Shown: piece after piece, positions 1 through 7,899 of the stretch | Layout of the letters: each line of letters begins with the position of its first letter | How positions within the stretch are numbered: position 1 is the stretch's first letter | Source of the DNA: an uncultured Prevotella sp. | GTDB taxonomy: Bacteria; Bacteroidota; Bacteroidia; Bacteroidales; Bacteroidaceae | Length of the DNA: 13,308 nucleotides | Assembly: GCA_900553965.1 (NCBI GenBank) | Contig: USFX01000059.1 | Span: 1-13,308 of the forward strand | Direction: 5' to 3' | Program-made: the position numbers and the translations under genes | The notes under the pieces: generated by a model | Told to the model about the DNA's origin: nothing | Databases searched by the model: none | Seen by the model: the letters and a program-made list of their open reading frames with translations, nothing else

Positions 1-4
1 AGCT

Positions 5-54
5 CCCTCCCTTCGGGAGGGTTGGGGTGGGTTGTAGGGCTGTTGGGGTGGGTT
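5..54. repeat. Hairpin plus G-rich 13-base direct repeat
   Basis: Bases 5-11 (CCCTCCC) and 15-21 (GGGAGGG) are perfect inverted arms of 7 bp around a 3-base loop. The right arm runs into GTTGGGGTGGGTT at 21-33, which recurs exactly at 42-54 with a 21-base period. The stretch holds several runs of three or four G and could form a G-quadruplex on the + strand. No T-run follows, so it is not a classical intrinsic terminator on the + strand, although it could mark the end of a gene left of the window. It most resembles a dispersed extragenic repeat. That reading is inference from its form and its intergenic position. Confidence 0.55.
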
Positions 55-160
55 TCGCCCGTTAACAAATATTAAAAACCGACGGATATGAAACTTTACG
101 GCCTTGATTGTCGTCTTTAAAATAGTTTCAAGAACGTAAACATAACAAATCTAAACGTAT

Positions 161-2692
161 ATGATAAGAAAGATTACGATAATGCTGAGCATGCTCTCCT
201 TCGCACTCACGGCGGGAGCGCAGGGCGGCAAGGCCACGGCACTGACCGTGAGCGGCACCGTGGCCGACTCGCTCACACATGAGGGAGAACCCTACGCCAC
301 CGTGCGCATCATGCGGACGGACACTGCCGGGACGGTGCTGAAGACGGTGCTGACCGACGCCGCAGGACGGTTCTCGATGCGCCTCGAAGAGCGGGGAGAG
401 ATGATGGTGTCGGTCAGCTCCATGGGGCACGGGACGCTGACGCAGCGGTTCACCGCCGCCGATGGCATCAGGACAGTTCCCATGGACACGCTCTTTCTTG
501 CCGCCGGCGGTCATGAGCTTCAGCAAGTGGTCGTCAAGGCGCAGAAGCCGCTGGTCAAGGCCGACATCGACAAGATAGCCTACAGCATCGAGGATGACCC
601 CGACGCGCAGACCAACACTGTCCTGGAGATGCTCCGCAAGGTGCCGATGGTCACTGTCGACGGTGAGGACAACATCAAGGTCAACGGAAAGTCGTCGTTC
701 AAGGTCTACGTCAACGGACGCCCGAACAAGATGATGAGCGACAATCCGAAGGATGTTCTCAAGAGTCTGCCGGCCAACACGGTAAAGCGCATCGAGGTCA
801 TCACCAATCCCGGACCGAAATATGACGCCGAGGGCGTGGGCGGCGTCATCAACATCATCACCACCGAAGGCCGCGGACTGGAGGGATATACCGTCACCAT
901 GAGCGGCGAGGGCATGAACATCGGCGGCGGCGCGGGAATATTCGGAACCGTAAAGAAGGGCGCTCTTACCGTCAGCGCGCGTTATAATTATGGTCATGTC
1001 TCGAAGGACGGCGTGCGTAGCGGCACCGAACAGCGGGCACTCGGCAATCTGACGGCTGCATCTTCGGACATTGTCACGGAGGCCGACAACGCCCTGCGCC
1101 TCAATTTCCATTCGGCGTCGATGGAGGCCAGCTATGAGATTGACAGGCTGAGTCTCGTCTCGGCCGAGTTCTCGATGTGGGGAAACAACTTCCATTCCTA
1201 TATCGCCAATACGGCTTCGGCCACATCGCCGCTGACCGGCGCCGGGCTTTATTCCTATGGACAGGCGAACAGGTCGGCGACGTCCTACTTCTCAATAAAC
1301 GGCGGCGTGGACTATCAGCGGGGCTTTGCCGGCGTGAAGGACCGGTTGCTGACGCTGTCTTACCGGCTGAGCACGACGCCGTCGACGTCGGACATGACGG
1401 TCAACTATGAAGACATGAAGACCACGGAGGACTGGGGGGACTTCACCGACGCCCTGCGCAATCAGTGGACGGACGGCAGTCATGGCACGACGGAACACAC
1501 GGCGCAGGCTGACTTCACCACGCCCATTGCCAAGATTCATACACTGGAGACCGGTGTGAAATATATCTATCGCAACAACCGCTCGGAGGACGACCGCTAT
1601 GAACGGGCCGTAGGCTCGGACGACGCGTTCTTGCCCGACGCCGACCACAGCTCCCACTACCGCCATCGCAACGACATCATGGCTGCCTACGCCGGCTACG
1701 GCCTGAACGTCGGACGCTGGTCGGGACGGCTCGGACTGCGCTATGAGCACACGACACAGAAGGTCAGCTATCTGCTGGGCCGTGGCTCTGACTTCCGGAA
1801 GGACTTCGACGACTTCGTCCCCTCGGCCTCAATAGGATATAAGCTGACCGACATGCAGAACCTGCGGCTGGGATACAACATGCGTATCTACCGTCCGGGC
1901 ATAAGCTATCTCAATCCCTATTTTGATGACAAGAACCCCGTGGCCATCTCTCAGGGCAATCCGGACCTCGTCTCAGAGAAGACTCATTCGTTTGACGTGA
2001 CCTACAGCAATTTCACGCAGAAGGTGAACATGAATTTCTCTGCCGGCTATTCGTTCGCCAACAACAGCATCGAGAGCTTCTCGGAGATGGTCGAGGACGT
2101 GACGCTCGTGCCGCTCGGACTTCAGAACCCGGCGGGCAAGAACGTGATGTACACGACCTACCGCAACATCGGACATACGCGCAGTGTGGACCTGAGCGCA
2201 TACGTCAACTGGAATGTGACGTCGGCGCTGCGCGTCTATGCCAACCTCTCGGGGAGTTATTCCCGCTATGATGACGGTCAGGGACTGAAGAACGACGGCT
2301 GGGATATGTTCACCTATGGCGGCGCACAGCTGTCCCTGCCGAAGGACTGGCGCTTCAGCTTCAACATATTCTATATGACTCCACCCGTCTCTCTGCAGGG
2401 AAAGAACGGCAACTGGATGGACTATGGCCTGAACGTGAGCAAGAGTTTCATGAAGAAGCGGCTGACCGTGTCGGCCTTTGCCCAGAACCCTTTCAAGGAA
2501 TACTGGCGTAACAGTTCGTTCGTCGAGACTCCGACGTTCCGCTCCGACGACTGGTCGATGAACCCGGTGCGACGCTATGGCGTCAGCGTCAGCTTCCGGA
2601 TAGGCGAACTGAAAGCCGGCGTGAAGAAGGCCAACCGTTCCATCAGTAATGATGATGTGAAGAGTGGGGAGGATAAGAAGTCTTCTTTTTAG
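161..2692 (+). CDS. TonB-dependent-receptor-like outer membrane beta-barrel protein
   Basis: Predicted outer membrane barrel of 843 aa in the Bacteroidota family of TonB-receptor-like proteins (outer membrane beta-barrel family), probably a transporter or channel for an unknown ligand. Residues 1-20 form a signal peptide ending AGA before Q21. About 28-112 is a carboxypeptidase-regulatory-like beta-sandwich (SGTVADSLT... TDAAGRFSMRL). About 120-236 is the plug, with VKVNGKSSFKVYVNGRP-like and RIEVITNPGPKYDAEGVGGV signatures and the closing GGVINIITT. The rest is a barrel rich in alternating aromatic strands. The C-terminus ends in a GELKAGVKKANRSISNDD-type tail, which I recall from Prevotella and Bacteroides members. 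ATG at 161 is favoured because it begins the signal peptide directly; the bases before it are AT-rich with no Shine-Dalgarno, which is normal for the phylum. No SusD-type lipoprotein is adjacent, so this is not a standard SusC/SusD pair. The substrate cannot be read from the sequence. Confidence 0.88.
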   Translation: MIRKITIMLSMLSFALTAGAQGGKATALTVSGTVADSLTHEGEPYATVRIMRTDTAGTVLKTVLTDAAGRFSMRLEERGEMMVSVSSMGHGTLTQRFTAADGIRTVPMDTLFLAAGGHELQQVVVKAQKPLVKADIDKIAYSIEDDPDAQTNTVLEMLRKVPMVTVDGEDNIKVNGKSSFKVYVNGRPNKMMSDNPKDVLKSLPANTVKRIEVITNPGPKYDAEGVGGVINIITTEGRGLEGYTVTMSGEGMNIGGGAGIFGTVKKGALTVSARYNYGHVSKDGVRSGTEQRALGNLTAASSDIVTEADNALRLNFHSASMEASYEIDRLSLVSAEFSMWGNNFHSYIANTASATSPLTGAGLYSYGQANRSATSYFSINGGVDYQRGFAGVKDRLLTLSYRLSTTPSTSDMTVNYEDMKTTEDWGDFTDALRNQWTDGSHGTTEHTAQADFTTPIAKIHTLETGVKYIYRNNRSEDDRYERAVGSDDAFLPDADHSSHYRHRNDIMAAYAGYGLNVGRWSGRLGLRYEHTTQKVSYLLGRGSDFRKDFDDFVPSASIGYKLTDMQNLRLGYNMRIYRPGISYLNPYFDDKNPVAISQGNPDLVSEKTHSFDVTYSNFTQKVNMNFSAGYSFANNSIESFSEMVEDVTLVPLGLQNPAGKNVMYTTYRNIGHTRSVDLSAYVNWNVTSALRVYANLSGSYSRYDDGQGLKNDGWDMFTYGGAQLSLPKDWRFSFNIFYMTPPVSLQGKNGNWMDYGLNVSKSFMKKRLTVSAFAQNPFKEYWRNSSFVETPTFRSDDWSMNPVRRYGVSVSFRIGELKAGVKKANRSISNDDVKSGEDKKSSF

Positions 2693-2696
2693 TTGA

Positions 2697-2895
2697 TGAG
2701 GTAAGAGTGATGAGTGAAGACGTATGATTGCTCTTTAGGTATTTAATTAATGAGGCAAGAGTGATGAGTGAGAGTCATGATTACTCTTCATGCTTTTGGA
2801 CTAAGAAGTAAAACCGAAGAGGTATGATTATTGTGCATAATGTCCTGATGCTTGCACGGTAATCATACCTCTTCTCTCATCACTCTTACCTCTTA
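2697..2895. repeat. Intergenic repeat family: three direct copies, one inverted
   Basis: The gap between the convergent receptor and GH43 genes is built from related units. Copy A is at 2697-2735, copy B at 2751-2788, a diverged direct copy D at about 2802-2830, and an inverted copy C at 2858-2895. The 17-base core GAGGTAAGAGTGATGAG at 2698-2714 recurs as an exact reverse complement at 2876-2892, and with one mismatch (C for T) at 2752-2768. The second half of the unit, ending TATGATT or CATGATT, is present in all four copies. No reading frame accounts for this, and both flanking genes end just outside it. It looks like a non-coding extragenic repeat of the host lineage. Its function is unknown. 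Confidence 0.7.
2816..2874. terminator. Long hairpin between convergent genes, possible bidirectional terminator
   Basis: The arms 2816-2830 (GAAGAGGTATGATTA) and 2860-2874 (TAATCATACCTCTTC) are perfectly complementary over 15 bp, with a 29-base spacer. The hairpin sits between the stop codons of two genes transcribed toward each other, where a shared terminator would be expected. It lacks a downstream T-run on either strand, so the terminator role is inferred from position only. The arms are also the two oppositely oriented repeat copies D and C, which may be the whole reason for the symmetry. Confidence 0.3.
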
Positions 2896-2903
2896 GCTTG
2901 AAA

Positions 2904-4904
2904 TCACAGTGTCGGTTCTACCGCCTTGATGGTTCCGTCTTCGTTGAACTCCATGCGGTCTATGCACACTTCGCGGTTGTATCCGGCGTCCCATCCGAGC
3001 TTGATGGCGTCGGGGCGGGCGAAGCGGTGATATACGATACGCCATTCATCGGATTGCGGTTTGCGCAGGATGGAGTGGTGGCCGGTGCCGTAGATGCCCT
3101 TTGACGGGTCCTGCTGGATGACGATGGTGCGTTCCTGACGGGCCGGTTTGCCGTTGCGGACGAACTCCGTTGGCGACTCGCTGATGAGATAACGCACGCG
3201 GTAGTTGGCGCTGCGGGTGTCGTTCTCCGACCACATGAAGTAGTAGAGGCCGTTGCGCTCGAAGACATACGTGCCCTCACAATAGTTGAAGCGCGTCTTG
3301 TCCTTGCGGTCGATGAGCACCTTTGTCGATACGACGGACGTCATGTCCTTGCCCAGTTCGGACACGGCGAGGAAGCCGTTGCCCCAGTAGAGGTAATACT
3401 TTCCGGTCTTCGGGTCCTGAAACACGTCCGGGTCGATGACTGCCCCGCCTTTCATGCCCTCCGGCTTGTCGCTCAGCAGCGGACGGCCGAGGGCATCCTT
3501 GAACGGGCCGGTGGGCGAGTCGGCCACGGCAACGCCGATCTTGCCGGCTCCGGTGAAGTAATAGTAGTACTTGAACTTCTTCTTTCCCGTCTTCTTCTCA
3601 ATTATGCACGGTGCCCACAGACACTCGTCCGCCCAGCTGCAATCCTTCTTGAGGTCGAAGATAACGCCCTCGTCGGTCCATGTCTTTAGGTCCGGCGAGG
3701 AATAGACACGGGCGTCGTGGTTCTTCCAGTTCTTCTGTCCGTCGGTCGTCGGGTAGAGATAATACTTGCCGGTCTTCTCGCTGTACATTATCTCCGGGTC
3801 GGCAAAGAGTCCCGGAATGACAGGATTGGCGACGTTGGGGGCCACGTGCTTCGCCTCTAAAGAGTCCGACCAAGCCTGCAGACGGTCGTACTCCTCCTTC
3901 GTGAGTCGCATGAACGAGCCGTGCTGCGGGCCGTTGACACCCTCGATGTCGACGGGATTGCTGAAGTTGCGCATATACTTGTCGGCCTTGCAGATGCGGT
4001 AGTGGCGCGGTTTAGACGAATACTCGATGTAAGCCACGCGCCATGTCGAGTCGCCGATGAGCTGGAACGCGGAGACACCCTCGCACTTCTTCTTGCCCTC
4101 GAAGTCGATGTAGTCGTCGGCAACAGGCTCGCCCCACGGGCCGGTAAGTGACTTTGAATAAGCGGTGAAGAGGCCCGGTGTGCCGCCTTCCTTCTTGATC
4201 ATCATGTGGTAGAGACTGTCCGCCTCGACGAAATTGATGTCGGCGTCGATGGTCGCATAGCCCCAGTCGAAGAGCAGACGCGGTTTGGTGAGCTTGGTGA
4301 ATGTCTTGTCGGCGTAGGAATAGTACATGCGGTCGTACGCTTCCTCAGCCCTGTTCCACAGCGAATAATATATGAAATAGCCGCCCTTGCTGCCGTCGGG
4401 CCACACGTATGTCGGATCCCAATAGGTCTGCGGCGCCCATACGCGGTTGATGGTCGACCAGTCCTTATATACGTCGGGCGATTCGGGGTCGCAGAAAATC
4501 TCCGGTCCCTTGCGGAAGTCGAACGTTACGGACTGCCAGTTGATGAGATCGTCGCTCGTGAGCAGGTTCATGCCGTAGTTGTCCCACTTCTTGCTCTTGG
4601 CAACGCACATGTCCGTCGTGACCATCAGATAGCCCGTTCCGTCGTGCTTACGGCAGATGTAGGCGTCGCGCGTGCCGCCCTCAATCTTTGCATGTTCCTC
4701 CGGAGAGAACACGGCGTCACCGTTGATCAGGTCGTGGAAGTGGAGTCCGTCGCGGCTCAGGGCGTATGCCGTCCATTCTCCGCGGCCGCTCATGTGGCAA
4801 TAGAGGTATCCGTAGTCCCCCTTCTGCAGGTTCTGTGCCCCGGCGGGCATAATTCCCAAGGCCATGACCGCAGCCATAGTCCATTTCAGTAGCTTCTTTT
4901 TCAT
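2904..4904 (-). CDS. Secreted tandem-domain glycoside hydrolase family 43 protein
   Basis: Predicted exported glycosidase of 666 aa, probably an arabinofuranosidase, xylosidase or related enzyme acting on plant polysaccharide side chains. Residues 1-23 are a signal peptide (KKK, hydrophobic core, AGA before Q24). There is no lipobox cysteine, so the mature protein is probably periplasmic or released. Two five-bladed-propeller GH43-type halves follow, at about 25-345 and 355-666. The second half carries the classic family triad: D369 in PGLFADPEI, D491 in VIDPDVF and E543 in CEGTYVF. The first half shows parallel candidates: D80 in GGTRDAY, D220 or D222 in IDADINF, and E275 in CEGVSAF. Family and fold are well supported by these motifs; the exact substrate and subfamily are not readable. 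ATG at 4904 is chosen because it opens the signal peptide, with a Bacteroides-type promoter candidate upstream. The gene converges with the outer membrane receptor gene, and no regulator is adjacent. Confidence 0.88.
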   Translation of the reverse strand: MKKKLLKWTMAAVMALGIMPAGAQNLQKGDYGYLYCHMSGRGEWTAYALSRDGLHFHDLINGDAVFSPEEHAKIEGGTRDAYICRKHDGTGYLMVTTDMCVAKSKKWDNYGMNLLTSDDLINWQSVTFDFRKGPEIFCDPESPDVYKDWSTINRVWAPQTYWDPTYVWPDGSKGGYFIYYSLWNRAEEAYDRMYYSYADKTFTKLTKPRLLFDWGYATIDADINFVEADSLYHMMIKKEGGTPGLFTAYSKSLTGPWGEPVADDYIDFEGKKKCEGVSAFQLIGDSTWRVAYIEYSSKPRHYRICKADKYMRNFSNPVDIEGVNGPQHGSFMRLTKEEYDRLQAWSDSLEAKHVAPNVANPVIPGLFADPEIMYSEKTGKYYLYPTTDGQKNWKNHDARVYSSPDLKTWTDEGVIFDLKKDCSWADECLWAPCIIEKKTGKKKFKYYYYFTGAGKIGVAVADSPTGPFKDALGRPLLSDKPEGMKGGAVIDPDVFQDPKTGKYYLYWGNGFLAVSELGKDMTSVVSTKVLIDRKDKTRFNYCEGTYVFERNGLYYFMWSENDTRSANYRVRYLISESPTEFVRNGKPARQERTIVIQQDPSKGIYGTGHHSILRKPQSDEWRIVYHRFARPDAIKLGWDAGYNREVCIDRMEFNEDGTIKAVEPTL

Positions 4905-4968
4905 ATAGTCATTATTGGTTTGTAATCATGAATTGGTTCTGAATTTGCTTCAATTTAGCAATGTGGCG

Positions 4969-5002
4969 TAAAGTTACGGATTATTTACCAATAATTGACA
5001 AA
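4969..5002 (-). promoter_or_regulatory. Bacteroides-type promoter candidate for the GH43 gene
   Basis: On the - strand TTTG (5002-4999) is followed 22 bases later by TAACTTTA (4976-4969). The known Bacteroides primary sigma consensus is a -33 TTTG and a -7 TAnnTTTG, so the -7 element matches in all but its last base and the spacing is close to usual. Transcription would start near 4960, giving a leader of roughly 60 bases. The surrounding gap 4905-5111 is AT-rich and otherwise shows only a weak imperfect hairpin just after the neighbouring operon's last stop codon. Confidence 0.45.
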
Positions 5003-5111
5003 CGGCTGCGATAATTGCCTTAATTTAACATTTTGGGTGCCATAATGGCTGTACTAATGTTATTGCGTGTTATATTTGCAATGCGGACAACAGGATATTG
5101 TTGCCTGTTTG

Positions 5112-6080
5112 TTATTTGACTATGGTATGAAATACGTTTCTTATATGACGTTTAGTTGCATGAAATACACCTTTTAATAATATGACATAAAAATAAGGTG
5201 TGGTGCTGAAGTGGTGCCAAATGATACTCCAGCTGTCTGATAAATCAAAACTACATTCCTTCTTTCTGAACAGATAGTCTTTTATTCCACGTCCCACAAA
5301 ATCTTTTAGCAGTCTGCTTCTATCTTTTCTTATGGTAGATTTGGATATCAATCCGCGTTTTACATAACCGTCCAGTACTTTATAATAATTGACTACATGG
5401 GGCGTAAAGAAATTGTATGGTGACCGCTTATTGCTTTCTATATCGAGACAGTGGTATGATGTTATGTTGACAAGGGTGGTGCTCTCAGATGTCTCGGTTA
5501 GATATAAAAGCCATATCATCTGGAGTATCATGAGCTGTGATCTGTCCTGAAAGCCATATAGTGAAGCCAATTGATGACGGAAACATCCGAAGTTGGATAT
5601 CCATGTCATTTTGTTGTTCAGTGTCCGGACTAATTGGTTTACGTCAGAAACTCGGATACTGTTTACTCCTTTTTTAATCTTTTTGATATCTTGAAAAAAG
5701 AACAGGCTTTGATTTTCTGTATCGGCGAGGCGTTTTATCTCGTCTTTCATGAGCTTTAGGTCTGTATCGGAAAATGAAGTGTAGTCGTTGAGCAGCTTTA
5801 GATAAGTGCCACGCCCGAGCGACAGGGCCTTGAGGAAGTTCCTGTCCCTTATGTTCTCATTATTACGACTATAGACAATACTCTTATTTGGATATTTGAC
5901 GCAAAGCTCGTGTACAACCGACGATGTAGAGTCAGTGGAAGCATTATCAGAAACCACCAACTCTACATCGTCGTCGAATGAAGGCAATGCCAGCAACCGT
6001 TCCATATTCTCACGTAATATGGTGTCGCGGTTGTATGTAGGTATGCAGATTGATATAATTGGATTATTATTCATTATCAT
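5112..6080 (-). CDS. Family 2 glycosyltransferase, deoxysugar-transferase type
   Basis: Predicted cytoplasmic GT-A fold glycosyltransferase of 322 aa that transfers a nucleotide-activated sugar in surface polysaccharide assembly. The N-terminus ISICIPTYNRDTILRENMERLL and the VVSDNASTDS segment (about residues 8-52) form the nucleotide-binding half. NIRDRNFLKALSLGRGTYLKLLNDY (about 76-100) covers the metal-binding loop, where N98-D99-Y100 takes the place of the common DxD. This arrangement resembles my memory of the O-antigen abequosyltransferase group (RfbV), an inference that fits a dideoxysugar operon. The start ATG at 6080 overlaps the end of the ThDP gene by 14 bases (an in-frame ATG at 6074 is the alternative), which suggests translational coupling. 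It is the last gene of the putative operon. It is visibly more AT-rich than rfbG and rfbH upstream, as is common for polysaccharide-locus transferases acquired by exchange. Confidence 0.85.
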   Translation of the reverse strand: MIMNNNPIISICIPTYNRDTILRENMERLLALPSFDDDVELVVSDNASTDSTSSVVHELCVKYPNKSIVYSRNNENIRDRNFLKALSLGRGTYLKLLNDYTSFSDTDLKLMKDEIKRLADTENQSLFFFQDIKKIKKGVNSIRVSDVNQLVRTLNNKMTWISNFGCFRHQLASLYGFQDRSQLMILQMIWLLYLTETSESTTLVNITSYHCLDIESNKRSPYNFFTPHVVNYYKVLDGYVKRGLISKSTIRKDRSRLLKDFVGRGIKDYLFRKKECSFDLSDSWSIIWHHFSTTPYFYVILLKGVFHATKRHIRNVFHTIVK

Positions 6081-7890
6081 CCATCGGATGGTATATGCAC
6101 AACTCCTGCAACTCCTCGCTCATGAACGGCGCCATCTTCTCCAGCGGGGCGGATGACATCTTTCCGTTTTTATCCATGAAGCTGGCGGATTTAGGGAAGA
6201 GGGTCTGTTCAGGGTGCATGTGTATTTCGCAAATCATCGTTCCGGGGCTTTCAAGCACCTCACGGATGGTGCGTTCAAGGGTTTCGCCTTCTTCGCTGAT
6301 GCCGATATACTCGATGCCGTAGGCCGCCGCTATCTTTTCAAGATTGGGACAGATGACACCGCTCTCGGGATTGGAGCCCGTGAAATGGCCTTTGAAGAAA
6401 CTCTTTTGGGTCGTCTTTATGGCAAGGTATCCCTCGTTTTCCAATACGAATATCTTCAGCGGCATTGAGTATGTCACCAAAGTCTGGAGTTCCTGGATGT
6501 TCATTTGCAGCGAGCCGTCTCCTGTTATAAGTACGGTCCTGCCGCGACTGCCGTTCGCCGTTATGGCTCCGATGGCCGCCGGGAGGTCATATCCCATGGC
6601 GGCGCAACCCTGATTTGCGAAGACGCGCACGCCACGGTTGACCAGCATGGCCTGATATGTTGAGGTATATGCAGTACCGTTGCCCGTCACGACAACATCA
6701 CCGTCGTGCAGTTGGCGGAACAGTCTGTCGGCAAAGACGTATGAAGAGATATATCCCGGCTGTGAGGGGTTATCGTCAAAGAGCGTCGGGAGTTTCTTTT
6801 CAATTGCGCGTCCCCATTCTTTCCAATGCCTGAAGCCGGGCAAACTGTCATTGCGGGTGGCAGCGTCGAGCTTATCGATGAACTCGGAGAGGTTTGCGTG
6901 TATGGGCATGTCTATTGACAACGTGGGCTTTTGCATCTCGGCGAGATCTGCGTCCACCATGACTTTATATGCCCGTGGCGCCAAAAGGTCGTATGCGTAA
7001 CTTACCTGACGTATGCTCAGACGGGTGCCGAGGATGATGAGCAAGTCAGAGTTCTGGACCATGATATTGCCGATACGGTCACCGCAGATGCCCGGCTTTC
7101 CGTAGCAGAGAGGATGGTCATGCCAGATAATGTCGGAACCGCTGATAGCTGTGACCACCGGAATGTCGAGCCGTTCGGCAACAGTTATGAACAGTTCTTC
7201 GCGTTTGGCCAACCGCACGCCATTCCCGACATAGATGACCGGACTTTTGGCTGTCTTTATTTTGGCTATGAGCTGATCAATCTGCCTGTCCACGAGGTCA
7301 TGACGTATCGGGTCTGTTAATTCAGCCGGATTGAACTCACGTAACTTTGTCTCATCCACCATTGCTCCCTGGACGTCCAGCGGAACATCAATCCACACCG
7401 GTCCGGGACGGCCGTCCAATGCTATGGCTATGGCCTTATCCATTTCCCGCTTGATTTCATACGGGTCTGTGACCGTCACGGCATATTTGGTTATCGGGCG
7501 CACCATGCTCACGATGTCCGCCTCTTGGTCTCCGAGCTGTCGTAGAGGCAGGTGCGGATATGTGCCCTTCATCGTAGATGTCTTGATTTGCCCTGATATG
7601 TATAATCCGGGGATGGAGTCGAGCCATTGTCCGAGCACGCCCGTTATGGCATTTGTTCCGCCGGGACCGGTAGTCACGTTGGTGACGCAGAGCTGTCCGC
7701 ATGTCCTGTAGTATCCCTCGGCGGCAATGGCTGATGCCTGTTCATGATGGTTGCAGATATATGTCAGACCTTTGGTGTGACCGATGGAGTCATTAAGGTG
7801 CATCGCTCCGCCGCCGGTGACGAGGAAGCAATGGCTGATACCGTGTTTTTCAACGAGATGCTGAAAAATAAAATCAGAAACTTTAATCAT
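6067..7890 (-). CDS. ThDP-dependent acetolactate-synthase-like enzyme, YerE-type candidate
   Basis: Thiamine-diphosphate enzyme of 607 aa with the three-domain acetolactate synthase layout: pyrimidine-binding domain about 1-175, central domain about 195-345, pyrophosphate-binding domain about 380-560. E50 in NHHEQAS is the conserved glutamate that activates ThDP. GDG at 457-459, with N485 at the far end, forms the Mg-ThDP motif; the second position is E486 where many family members have N. A C-terminal tail (about 565-607) is unlike biosynthetic IlvB. No small regulatory subunit or valine/isoleucine gene is nearby. In Yersinia pseudotuberculosis O:VI a homologous enzyme, YerE, transfers an acetyl unit from pyruvate to C4 of CDP-3,6-dideoxy-4-keto-glucose. 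The CDP-dideoxysugar genes in the same operon make the same role the best inference here. The enzyme class is secure; the exact sugar acceptor is inferred. The gene starts 9 bases after the preceding GT2 stop and overlaps the next gene. Confidence 0.9.
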   Translation of the reverse strand: MIKVSDFIFQHLVEKHGISHCFLVTGGGAMHLNDSIGHTKGLTYICNHHEQASAIAAEGYYRTCGQLCVTNVTTGPGGTNAITGVLGQWLDSIPGLYISGQIKTSTMKGTYPHLPLRQLGDQEADIVSMVRPITKYAVTVTDPYEIKREMDKAIAIALDGRPGPVWIDVPLDVQGAMVDETKLREFNPAELTDPIRHDLVDRQIDQLIAKIKTAKSPVIYVGNGVRLAKREELFITVAERLDIPVVTAISGSDIIWHDHPLCYGKPGICGDRIGNIMVQNSDLLIILGTRLSIRQVSYAYDLLAPRAYKVMVDADLAEMQKPTLSIDMPIHANLSEFIDKLDAATRNDSLPGFRHWKEWGRAIEKKLPTLFDDNPSQPGYISSYVFADRLFRQLHDGDVVVTGNGTAYTSTYQAMLVNRGVRVFANQGCAAMGYDLPAAIGAITANGSRGRTVLITGDGSLQMNIQELQTLVTYSMPLKIFVLENEGYLAIKTTQKSFFKGHFTGSNPESGVICPNLEKIAAAYGIEYIGISEEGETLERTIREVLESPGTMICEIHMHPEQTLFPKSASFMDKNGKMSSAPLEKMAPFMSEELQELCIYHPMDDNE

Positions 7891-7899
7891 GGTTGGTTA

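Noticed and set aside
88..120. Ten-codon frame ahead of the receptor gene, considered as a leader peptide
   Set aside because: Too short to support, and no attenuator structure or repeated amino acid was seen.
123..130. TAGTTTCA as a possible -7 box for the receptor gene
   Set aside because: It matches TAnnTTTG poorly at its end and has no convincing TTTG at the right spacing.
128..1195. 355-codon open frame on the - strand inside the receptor gene
   Set aside because: It is antisense to a clear outer membrane protein with signal peptide and family motifs; the predicted protein has no recognisable domain and reflects GC-rich third positions.
4206..4892. 228-codon open frame on the + strand inside the GH43 gene
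   Set aside because: It mirrors the GH43 coding strand and has no recognisable motif, and the GH43 frame is strongly supported.
5085..5105. Imperfect hairpin just after the last gene of the dideoxysugar operon, considered as terminator
   Set aside because: The stem is short and bulged, and no T-run follows on the - strand.
6067..7890. Ordinary biosynthetic acetolactate synthase (IlvB)
   Set aside because: No ilvN, ilvC or other branched-chain amino acid gene is adjacent; the gene is embedded between glycosyltransferases in a CDP-dideoxysugar operon and overlaps one of them.
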